64,000 nucleotides of DNA. It comes from Verrucomicrobiia bacterium (lineage in GTDB: Bacteria > Verrucomicrobiota > Verrucomicrobiia > Verrucomicrobiales > Akkermansiaceae). A program made the position numbers and the translations under genes. Below are positions 51,722 through 59,581 of this stretch, piece by piece. The notes below the pieces were generated by a model that made no database searches, was not told the origin of the DNA, and saw nothing but the letters and a program-made list of their open reading frames with translations. Position 1 is the stretch's first letter; each line of letters starts with the position of its first letter. The DNA lies in contig CANHQJ010000016.1 of NCBI GenBank assembly GCA_947462875.1, positions 29,970 through 93,969 on the forward strand. The letters run 5' to 3'.

Positions 51722-52558
51722 TCATTCCTGCACCGCGGCGTCGATCGCGATGCACGGTTTTTTTCCCTCCGCATCCCAGCCCTTCGCGGCTTGTAAGACG
51801 CCGGTGATGCGCGTGAGTTCGGCAGGGCCGAATTCGTAGCGCTGCATGGTGAGCCGGAGCGAGCCATCGGCGAGGCGGGTGGGCACCTGCGGGGTGGAGG
51901 AATCGATCGCGCCATCGCCGGAGAAAAACCACAATGCGCCGAGGTCCTCGATGCGCCGGTGATTTCCGCTGGCGGGGGTGAGGGTCAGCGAGATGTGTTG
52001 TCCCTGGATGGTGGCTTTGGTGAGCCAGCGCGGATCGGGCTGTGGCACTGCGGCGCGGGCTTGGGCGAAAAGCGCGGCCTGTTTTTCATCGGTGCGGGCT
52101 TCCTGACCGGCTGCTATCGTGAGAGAAAAGGGCACGGCATGCGCGGGGTGGCAGCTTTGCTGGCAGCACATCCAGTCGAGCTGCGCGCGCAGGGTCACGG
52201 ATGCCGCTGGCAGTTGTTCCGGGGCGGTGATGGGCACCATCAGCAGAGTGTCGCCGCGGTAGCCTTGTGCGGGATGGATGCTCATCATGACCTTCTGCGG
52301 CGCGGGCCAGACGATCTCTCCCGCGGTGAATCCCGCGGGCAATTGCCAGGTGATTTTTGTCGCCACTCCTACCACGCCGGGATGCTTCCAGTAGCTGTGA
52401 TAGCCCGGAGGATGTTTCAGGTGGAAGCCCACCCAGAATGTCTGGCGCGCCCGGATTTGTTCCATCTCGCTGATCATTTCGACTGTGAGTGGGTTTTTTT
52501 CCGCCGCCTGCGCCCAGGAACAAGCGAGCAAGCAGAGAATCCATCGAAGGGTGCGCAT
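51722..52558 (-). CDS. Periplasmic DsbD N-terminal-like (ScsB-type) protein
   Basis: 278 residues with signal peptide (MRTLRWILCLLACSWAQA). WVGFHLKHPPGYHSYWKHPG followed by ITWQLPAGFTAGEIVWPAP is the family signature of the DsbD/ScsB N-terminal domain. The cysteines DWMCCQQSCHPA occupy the redox position. The membrane and thioredoxin domains of DsbD are not attached; whether they are encoded elsewhere is unknown. It converges on the CHASE2-like gene. Confidence 0.82.
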   Translation of the reverse strand: MRTLRWILCLLACSWAQAAEKNPLTVEMISEMEQIRARQTFWVGFHLKHPPGYHSYWKHPGVVGVATKITWQLPAGFTAGEIVWPAPQKVMMSIHPAQGYRGDTLLMVPITAPEQLPAASVTLRAQLDWMCCQQSCHPAHAVPFSLTIAAGQEARTDEKQAALFAQARAAVPQPDPRWLTKATIQGQHISLTLTPASGNHRRIEDLGALWFFSGDGAIDSSTPQVPTRLADGSLRLTMQRYEFGPAELTRITGVLQAAKGWDAEGKKPCIAIDAAVQE

Positions 52559-52692
52559 GTCCGGGATACGGCAGGACCCGGGTAGGTTTTGTCAGCAGGG
52601 TGGCATTTCCCCAATGCATTTACACGCAATTCCCCCTTGACGGATGCTGGCGAACCAAGTGAGATGCTCGCGTTCTTTCGGAACCTCGAAAT

Positions 52693-55038
52693 ATGAAACC
52701 ATTGTCCCTCGATCATTTGAAGTGCAGCTTAGCCCTCTCACGCAAGTCAGCATTGTTTCTGTCCGCTCTCCTTTGCTGCGCTCCCATGATGGTCCAAGGG
52801 CAGGGTGCGGATTACGAGGGCAAAAAAATCACCAACGTGGAGATCCGCTACCGTGGGAAAAAAACGGTGGATGAAGCCGCATTGCGGAACTCGATCAGCA
52901 CCCGCGCGGGCCAGACCTACAGCATCGATCGCCTGGACGCCGATATCAAGAGCCTGTATGAATCCGGCAAGGTCGATGACGTGCGCTGGCTGGCCGAACC
53001 GGCTGGGGATGGCGTCAAGTTGATCGCCGAGGTGTCCACACGCCCCGCTCTCGAGTCGGTCGGTTTCGCCGGCAATACGATTTTCAGTGATTCGAAACTG
53101 GCCAAGGAGTCGAAACTGCAGGCGGGTGGTCCGCTGAGTGACGAACAGATTCTCTCGGCACGCCGCAACATCGAAGCCTACTACCAGGGTTACGGCTATC
53201 CTGATGTCTCGGTGAGCCATCGCATTCAGCCCGCCGATGGCGGCGGCGCTTCGTTGATTTTCCTCATCGATGAAGGCGTGAAAAATGAAGTGCGCAACAT
53301 CAAGTTCCAGGGCAATGACAACATTACCTCGAAGGACCTGGAAAAGGTGATGAAGACCAAGGAAAAAGGCATTTTTTCCGTGATCACGAAATCCGGACGC
53401 ATCCAGGGCAACCAACTGGAGGAGGATCTGGAGGAAATTCTCGATTACTACCGCAACAAGGGCTTCCTTCGCGTATCCAGCCCCGGCATCCAGCGCATTC
53501 CCACCGGCGATGGCAAGATCGACCTGCTCATCCCCATCAATGAAGGCATCCGCTACAAGGTCGCCGGTGTCGGCTTTGGCAAAATGACCGTTTTCAAACC
53601 CGAGGAACTCTATCCCGCGCTCACTCTCGTCGGCGGTGATGCCTATTCCGCGAAAAAAATGCGGGCGGACATCGATATGATCCGCAGCTACTATGGTTCC
53701 CGTGGATACGCCGATGCGACCGTGGTGCCCGACATCGACAATTCCTCGAACGATACCGTGCAAATCACCTATCGCATCACCGAGGGTTCCCGATTCCGCG
53801 TGGGCCGCGTCAGCATTTCCGGCAATACCAAGACGCAGGACAAGGTCATCCGCCGCGAGGTTCCTCTCAAGCCCGGCGATTGGTTCAATTCGGTGGATGT
53901 GGAAACGACCCGCACGCGTTTGCGCAACCTGAATTACTTCAACGATGCCCAGGTCAGCGCCGTGCCCGGTGGAAACGGCTACCGCGATCTCAACATTCTC
54001 GTGAATGAGAAAAAAACCGGCACCCTGAGCTTCGGTGTGGGCTTCAGCGCCATCGATAGCTTGGTCGGCTATGTGACCATGGAGCAGACGAACTTCGATA
54101 TGCTCAACCCCTGGAACTTCACCGGTGGTGGTCAGCGTTTCACCGCCAATCTGCGCGCGGGCGCCCAGCGCCGTGATTTCAGCGTGTCCTTGGTGGAGCC
54201 GTGGTTCCTCGATCGCCAATTGGCTTTGGGTGGTGAATTGTTCTATCGCAACGCGCTGTTCTTCAGTGATTATTTCAATCAAGCCAACGCGGGTGCCTCG
54301 ATCTTCCTGCGCAAGCCGCTGAGTGAAAATTCCTTCCTTCGTTTGGAATATCGCCTGGAAACCATCGAGATCGATCCGGATGATGACGGCATCGTCGGCA
54401 CGGATGACGACTATTTCGCCGCGCTTGCAGGCGACTCCCTCCGCAGCTCCATCGGTCTCAACTACGTCTTCGACAATCGCGACAGCAACCAAACGCCGCG
54501 CGAGGGTCACAAGATCGATGCCGGCATCAACTACGCGGGTCTGGGCGGTGACGTCAATACCGTCACCTTCACTGCCGCCGGTCAGAAATACTGGAACCTG
54601 AAATGGGATACCATCCTTTCCGTCAACGGTGAAATCGGCATGGTGGATAGCACCAATGACGATGAAGTGCCCATTTTCGACCGCCAGTGGCTCGGCGGTG
54701 CCCGTACCCTGCGCGGCTTTGAGTTCCGCGATGTCGGTCCGCGCGATGACGCATCCAACGAGACCATCGGCGGCAACTCGATGGCCTGGCTAGCGGTGGA
54801 ATACACCGTGCCCTTGTTCGAGCAGGTGCGCGGCGCGGTATTCTATGATGCCGGTTTTCTCAATGCGGATTCCTGGGACTTCAGCGCCACCGATCTCTAC
54901 ACGGATGCCGGCATCGGTCTGCGTCTGAACCTGCCCATGGGACCATTGGCCTTCGACTATGCCTTCCCGTTGCAGGTGCCTGACGAGCGTGCGGACAACG
55001 GTGGCCAATTCCAGTTTTATCTCGACTACCGCTTCTGA
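52693..55038 (+). CDS. bamA: Outer membrane protein assembly factor BamA
   Basis: 781 residues, signal peptide ending VQGQG, then five POTRA repeats (residues about 40-410, each with a GN/GxxxF core such as VGFAGNTIFSDSKLAKESKL and VSISGNTKTQDKVIRREVPL) and a 16-stranded barrel (NFTGGGQRFTANLRAG; FDNRDSNQTPREGHKIDAGI). The VRGF/Y motif on L6 reads TLRGFEFRDVGP and the final residue is Phe (YLDYRF). Length is normal. It inserts outer-membrane beta-barrels. Following GNAT gene is 3 bp away. Confidence 0.96.
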   Translation: MKPLSLDHLKCSLALSRKSALFLSALLCCAPMMVQGQGADYEGKKITNVEIRYRGKKTVDEAALRNSISTRAGQTYSIDRLDADIKSLYESGKVDDVRWLAEPAGDGVKLIAEVSTRPALESVGFAGNTIFSDSKLAKESKLQAGGPLSDEQILSARRNIEAYYQGYGYPDVSVSHRIQPADGGGASLIFLIDEGVKNEVRNIKFQGNDNITSKDLEKVMKTKEKGIFSVITKSGRIQGNQLEEDLEEILDYYRNKGFLRVSSPGIQRIPTGDGKIDLLIPINEGIRYKVAGVGFGKMTVFKPEELYPALTLVGGDAYSAKKMRADIDMIRSYYGSRGYADATVVPDIDNSSNDTVQITYRITEGSRFRVGRVSISGNTKTQDKVIRREVPLKPGDWFNSVDVETTRTRLRNLNYFNDAQVSAVPGGNGYRDLNILVNEKKTGTLSFGVGFSAIDSLVGYVTMEQTNFDMLNPWNFTGGGQRFTANLRAGAQRRDFSVSLVEPWFLDRQLALGGELFYRNALFFSDYFNQANAGASIFLRKPLSENSFLRLEYRLETIEIDPDDDGIVGTDDDYFAALAGDSLRSSIGLNYVFDNRDSNQTPREGHKIDAGINYAGLGGDVNTVTFTAAGQKYWNLKWDTILSVNGEIGMVDSTNDDEVPIFDRQWLGGARTLRGFEFRDVGPRDDASNETIGGNSMAWLAVEYTVPLFEQVRGAVFYDAGFLNADSWDFSATDLYTDAGIGLRLNLPMGPLAFDYAFPLQVPDERADNGGQFQFYLDYRF

Positions 55039-55041
55039 TTC

Positions 55042-55650
55042 ATGTCACGCGACGGACACACGGATGACATCATCCTGCTCCGCTGCTGTGGTGATGAAAT
55101 CCTTCCCTACCTCGATGACGCGGCACGTCTGCGCATCGGGGTTTTTCGCGAGTATCCGTACTTGTATGATGGTTCGGCGGAGTATGAGGCGGTGTATTTG
55201 CGGCGCTACATCGATTGTCCCGAGAGCCTTTTTGTCTGCGCCCTCGCGGCGGGGGAAGTGATCGGCGTATCGACGGCGCTACCGCTCTCCGCTGCGGATG
55301 AGTCCTTTCAGCAGCCCTTCCGGGACGCCGGCATCGCGGTCGATTCATTCTACTATTTGGGTGAATCGTGTTTGTTGCCCGCGTATCGCGGACGCGGCAT
55401 CGGGCATGCGTTTTTTGATCATCGGGAAGCACGCGCGCGCGAGCTGGGCTATGCGATGACGACTTTCTGTTCGGTGCTGCGGCCGCCGGATCACCCGTGC
55501 AAGCCAGCGGACTACCGCAGCCATGCGCGGTTTTGGCACAAACGCGGATATGACCCGAATGGTCTGGTCGCGGAGCTGGCGTGGGAACAGATCGATGCCG
55601 CGGGCGAGGTGCGGAACCGCCTGGAATTCTGGCAGAAATCACTGAGGTAA
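55042..55650 (+). CDS. GNAT-family N-acetyltransferase
   Basis: 202 residues. The acetyl-CoA pyrophosphate-binding motif is visible in LLPAYRGRGIGHAFFDHREA (R-x-x-G-x-G/A), preceded by a beta strand with SFYYLGESC. Substrate unknown. It starts 3 bp after bamA and is probably cotranscribed with it. Confidence 0.85.
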   Translation: MSRDGHTDDIILLRCCGDEILPYLDDAARLRIGVFREYPYLYDGSAEYEAVYLRRYIDCPESLFVCALAAGEVIGVSTALPLSAADESFQQPFRDAGIAVDSFYYLGESCLLPAYRGRGIGHAFFDHREARARELGYAMTTFCSVLRPPDHPCKPADYRSHARFWHKRGYDPNGLVAELAWEQIDAAGEVRNRLEFWQKSLR

Positions 55651-55674
55651 GACTCCCGCCGCGATGGCACCCGT

Positions 55675-56937
55675 TCAGGGGAAGAGACCACGCAGGGCTT
55701 TCGCATCGGCCACGGTCTTGATGGCGATCGACTGCGCCGCCATGCGCTGGGAGACCTTGTGGCGCTCGGCGAAGCCGGTGACTTTTTCAAAGGCCCGCTG
55801 CATCATGGTTTCCAGCTTGGTGATGACTTCGCGTTCGTTCCACTGGAATCGTTGGAAATTCTGCACCCACTCGAAATAGGAAACCGTGACACCGCCGGCA
55901 TTGCACAAAATATCGGGAATCACGAAGATGTCGCCGCGCTCGTTGAGAATGCGATCGGCTTCGGGCGTGGTGGGACCGTTTGCGCCCTCGGCGAGAATGC
56001 GGCATCGGAGGCGCGCGGCGTTTTCCCCGGTGATCACGCGATCCAATGCCGCGGGAGCGAGGATATCGCAGGGCTGGCAGAGCATTTCGCCGGGATCGAT
56101 CGCATCGGCCCCGGGAAAGTCGCGCACCACGCCGTGTTCGGCCACATAGGCGCGCAGGGCGGACACATCGATGCCGCCGGGATTCCACAGCGCCCCGGAC
56201 GCGTCGCTGATGCCGATGACCTTCACGCCATACGAGGCGAGGGTCAGCGCCGTGTGCGAGCCGACGTTGCCGAATCCTTGTACGATGGCCGTAGTACTTT
56301 CCAGCGCGAAGCCCAGCTTGTGCATCGCGTTGGATGCCAGAAACGCGACGCCATGGCCGGTGGCCTGCGCGCGCCCCGCCGAGCCCTGCATGCCCAGCGG
56401 TTTTCCCGTAACGATCGAAGGCACCAGGTAGCCGGTGTGACTGGCATAGGTATCCGTGATCCATGCCATGGTCTGTTCGTTCGTGCCCATGTCCGGTGCC
56501 ATGACGTCGATCTCCGGGCCGATGAAGGGGAGAATCTCCATGGTGAAACGACGGGTCAGGCGCTCGAGTTCGCCACGGCTCATGGTGCGAGGATCGCAGG
56601 CGATGCCGCCCTTGCCACCGCCGTAGGGCAGATCCATCAGCGCGCATTTCCAGTTCATCCACATCGCCAGCGCGGCGACCTCGCCCAAATCGACTGCCGG
56701 ATGATAGCGCAAGCCGCCTTTGACAGGGCCCCGCGTGAGATGGTGCTGCACGCGGTGTCCGTAAAACACCTGCGTGCTGCCGTCGTCGCGCAAGACGGGC
56801 ACCGCGACGCTGATCAGGCGCTTCGGCCACTTGCAGCGCTCGCGTAAATCGGCTGGCAGATGGAGGAAATCAGCGACCAGATCGAACTGCTCCGCCGCCA
56901 TGGCGAAGACAGGATTGGAAAGGAGTTCTTTTTGCAT
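55675..56937 (-). CDS. gdhA: Glutamate dehydrogenase
   Basis: Reversible oxidative deamination of glutamate to 2-oxoglutarate and ammonia. 420 residues with GGLRYHPAVDLGEVAALAMW, the catalytic lysine segment YGGGKGGIACDPRTM, VIAPDMGTNEQTMAW-type active-site region and the Rossmann motif VQGFGNVGSHTA near residue 215. The size and motifs suggest the hexameric 'small' enzyme; coenzyme preference is not clear. Convergent with the GNAT gene. Confidence 0.95.
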   Translation of the reverse strand: MQKELLSNPVFAMAAEQFDLVADFLHLPADLRERCKWPKRLISVAVPVLRDDGSTQVFYGHRVQHHLTRGPVKGGLRYHPAVDLGEVAALAMWMNWKCALMDLPYGGGKGGIACDPRTMSRGELERLTRRFTMEILPFIGPEIDVMAPDMGTNEQTMAWITDTYASHTGYLVPSIVTGKPLGMQGSAGRAQATGHGVAFLASNAMHKLGFALESTTAIVQGFGNVGSHTALTLASYGVKVIGISDASGALWNPGGIDVSALRAYVAEHGVVRDFPGADAIDPGEMLCQPCDILAPAALDRVITGENAARLRCRILAEGANGPTTPEADRILNERGDIFVIPDILCNAGGVTVSYFEWVQNFQRFQWNEREVITKLETMMQRAFEKVTGFAERHKVSQRMAAQSIAIKTVADAKALRGLFP

Positions 56938-56997
56938 GATCGGAGGCTAACATGATTTTTGCAAAATGCAAAATATCTCACTGCTGATCGAGGATCA

Positions 56998-57702
56998 TCA
57001 CTCGCCGTGACAGCAACTGGGCAGGGCATCCGCGGGTTTGTCCTGGGCGCGGAAGGGCAGGGTATCGTGGAGCCGCCAGGCCATCATGATCGCGGTGGTG
57101 ATCGCGAGCCCGCGTTGCAGTCGCTGCATCGTCAGGGGTGTCACGCGTGCGCGGAATTTGTGAAACTGGTGCTGCGCCAGCCACAGCAGGGGCACGGTGC
57201 CCAGACCGAATGCCAGGGTGAATTCGGCACCCTTCGCGGGGGAGCCCGAGAGCAGGGAAACGCCGAAGACCAAGTACAGCGGACCACAGGGCAGCAGCGG
57301 AGTGAGCAGTCCCATCATCGATGCCGCGCCCAGGGTGGAAAAGCGTTTGCTTTGAAAGCGGGTGCGGGCGGTGAAACGATTGAGAATCGCGGGTCGAGGG
57401 ATCTTTTTATCGAGACCGAACGCGGAGAGAATCAACGCCAGCACCAAGGCCCAGGGCAGCAGTACCGCGGGCGAATCAAAAAACCATTGCAAAGGCTGCT
57501 TGCCCAGACCGCCGCAGATCGCGCCGATCATACCGTAGGAAACCAGCCGTCCGCCGTGATACAGCGTGGCCGCGGTCATGCGCTCGCCCTCGGATTTCGC
57601 CAGCGTGCCGACGCCGCAGGCGATGGGTCCGCACATGCCCGCGCAGTGCAGGCTGGTGACGAGACCCGCCAGCAAGGCTCCGGTGGTGGTGGTGATTTCC
57701 AT
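56998..57702 (-). CDS. SafE/UreH-type membrane protein next to ccoG
   Basis: 234 residues with about six membrane segments; AGLVTSLHCAGMCGPIACGV near the N-terminus and LLTPLLPCGPLYLVFGVSLL in the middle are the paired Cys-Gly-Pro motifs of the 'sulfite exporter TauE/SafE' (UreH/DsbD-like) family. The C-terminus carries a HGE with CC pair (LPSCCHGE). In cco clusters of other bacteria this protein follows ccoG and is thought to help copper or haem insertion. It follows the small TM protein by 3 bp. Confidence 0.85.
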   Translation of the reverse strand: MEITTTTGALLAGLVTSLHCAGMCGPIACGVGTLAKSEGERMTAATLYHGGRLVSYGMIGAICGGLGKQPLQWFFDSPAVLLPWALVLALILSAFGLDKKIPRPAILNRFTARTRFQSKRFSTLGAASMMGLLTPLLPCGPLYLVFGVSLLSGSPAKGAEFTLAFGLGTVPLLWLAQHQFHKFRARVTPLTMQRLQRGLAITTAIMMAWRLHDTLPFRAQDKPADALPSCCHGE

Positions 57703-57705
57703 GGT

Positions 57706-57864
57706 TTAGCGGTTCTGCATCACCTCGATCTTTTCCGGCGAGTTTTTCACGGCCAGCGTGATCAGGGCCGACCACGCGCTGATCAGCAGCACGAAGGCGA
57801 GAACCACGTAGATCCAAGGATGACGATTGAGAAAGGACAGGTTTTCTTGGGATGGCGGATTCAT
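57706..57864 (-). CDS. 52-residue single-helix membrane protein in the ccoG operon
   Basis: Starts MNPPSQENLSFLNRHPWIYV, has one membrane helix (YVVLAFVLLISAWSALITLA) and ends with a short charged tail. The ATG overlaps the ccoG stop in an ATGA (57861-57864), and the SafE-like gene starts 3 bp after its stop. The position corresponds to ccoH (FixH), but the protein is far shorter than FixH (about 150 residues); it could be a reduced CcoH or a CcoQ/CcoS-like subunit. Confidence 0.75.
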   Translation of the reverse strand: MNPPSQENLSFLNRHPWIYVVLAFVLLISAWSALITLAVKNSPEKIEVMQNR

Positions 57865-59285
57865 TTGCTTTCGGGAATTTCGGGTGAACGGAGAGTGCGG
57901 GGATCGGGACCGAGGAAGGGGATTTTTTCTTCAAAATCGACTTCGCCCGGCATGGCGTGGATGTGGAAGGTGATCTCACAACGGCCGGTGTATTGGCCAT
58001 GCGGCACCATCACCACCGCCGTGCGTTTGGTCTCGCCCAGCGCGGGGATTTCAAAAGGCTCGTTGCCCCCGGAGAGCGTGAATCCCTCCGGCGCATTCAC
58101 CAACTGGATGGTCACGGTGGCAGGCTGGTTGCGTTTGTTGAGAATGCGGTACTGGAAGTGATTGCGCACCATGCTACTATCCACATAGTAGGGAGCACCG
58201 CGCATGCGGCTGAATTCCGCCGTGTAGGGACGCACGCGGCTGCTGGCGATGACGGCAAGAACACCCAACCCCAACAGGGCCAGGGCCAGGTAGGCGTAGA
58301 TGCGGGGACGGAGGATGCGACGCTTTTTCTTCGTCAGGCCGTTGAGCGAATCATAGCGGATCAGGCCGCGCGGCTGATCGACCTTGTCCATGATCGCGTC
58401 GCAGGCATCGATACAGGCCGCGCAACCGATGCACTCGAGTTGCAGGCCGTTGCGGATGTCGATGCCGGTGGGGCAGACGTTGATGCAGCGGCGGCAGTCG
58501 ATGCACGCACCTTCGGTTTTCCCCTTGGGTCCGCGCGGTTCGCCGCGCATTTCATCGTAGCCGATGATGATCGTGTCGTCATCGGTGAGCGCGCTTTGCA
58601 AACGGCCGTACGGGCACATCAACACGCAGAACTGCTCGCGGAACATGCTGAAACAGAACCACAGGATGCCCGTCAGCACGGTGACAAAGGTGAATACCGT
58701 GGCATGTGCCAGCGGGCCTTCCTTCACATACGAATAAAGGCGCTCCAGCGAGACGAAGTAGGACATGAACACATGCGCGATCAGGCCGGCGCTGATGATG
58801 TAGAGGCTCTGCTTGATCACGCGCTTGACGATTTTTTTCCCTGTCCACGGCGCGGCATCCAGCAACTTGCGGGCGGGGCCATCGCCATCGACGAGGCGCT
58901 CGATCCGGCGGAACACATGTTCCAGAAACACCGTGTACGGGCAGGCCCAGCCGCACCACAGGCGACCGAGCAAGGACGTCACGCAAAACAGGGAAAATCC
59001 CAGCCCCGTGATCGCAAAAAACATCACCCACAAGTCCTGCGGGATCAAGGTCAGCCCCATCAGGTGAAATCGACGGTTCTCCACATCCAGAAACACGGCA
59101 GGCGCGCCATTGATCGGAATCCACGGCAGCAACACATACACCGCCAGCAACAGCACGCCGAACAAGCGGCGGAACGTGGTGAACCGCCCGCTCACATCGG
59201 CCGGGTGCAGGACGTAATGCGACCCATCCTGATTGATGGTCGTCACCGAATCCAGATTCGGTTGCTTTGGTCCCGTGACAGGCAT
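57861..59285 (-). CDS. ccoG: Cytochrome c oxidase accessory protein CcoG
   Basis: 474 residues with about five membrane segments and two 4Fe-4S clusters: GACIDCRRCINVCPTGIDIR and LECIGCAACIDACDAI. C-terminal domain is Ig-like (FixG-type). CcoG is a copper-reducing factor for cbb3 oxidase assembly. No ccoNOP genes are in the 64 kb window. It is followed by the small membrane protein and the SafE-like gene. Confidence 0.94.
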   Translation of the reverse strand: MPVTGPKQPNLDSVTTINQDGSHYVLHPADVSGRFTTFRRLFGVLLLAVYVLLPWIPINGAPAVFLDVENRRFHLMGLTLIPQDLWVMFFAITGLGFSLFCVTSLLGRLWCGWACPYTVFLEHVFRRIERLVDGDGPARKLLDAAPWTGKKIVKRVIKQSLYIISAGLIAHVFMSYFVSLERLYSYVKEGPLAHATVFTFVTVLTGILWFCFSMFREQFCVLMCPYGRLQSALTDDDTIIIGYDEMRGEPRGPKGKTEGACIDCRRCINVCPTGIDIRNGLQLECIGCAACIDACDAIMDKVDQPRGLIRYDSLNGLTKKKRRILRPRIYAYLALALLGLGVLAVIASSRVRPYTAEFSRMRGAPYYVDSSMVRNHFQYRILNKRNQPATVTIQLVNAPEGFTLSGGNEPFEIPALGETKRTAVVMVPHGQYTGRCEITFHIHAMPGEVDFEEKIPFLGPDPRTLRSPEIPESK

Positions 59286-59423
59286 GGGGAAAGCCTAGTT
59301 GCTGCCGCCATTTTCCGCTCACCATCCCTTTGCAATTCCTGAGCAAAATTTCGCACGGTCCCGCCATGGCTCGCAGCGCCGGCATGCGAAGAATGCCCTG
59401 GTCCGTCGCGGGCCATGCCAATG

Positions 59424-59532
59424 AAGGAGAAGGGGATTGCATCCCCTTGGCGATGGGCGAGAAAAATTCCCATTCTCGCAGGTTAGGAAGATACTGGGGT
59501 TAATGCAAAGGGGTTGCAAACCCCTTCTCCTT
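59424..59532. repeat. REP/BIME-like inverted pair
   Basis: Two 25-bp arms, 59424-59448 and 59508-59532, are reverse complements apart from two positions. Each contains its own hairpin (AAGGGG-ATTGCAT-CCCCTT; AAGGGG-TTGCAAA-CCCCTT). A third hairpin GCGAGAA/TTCTCGC (59457-59479) lies in the middle. It occupies the intergenic space between two divergent genes. Confidence 0.75.
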
Positions 59533-59581
59533 AGGGTTTGGTCTTGCGAGGACGCGGGCCAGTCGATAGCGTATCGAGACG

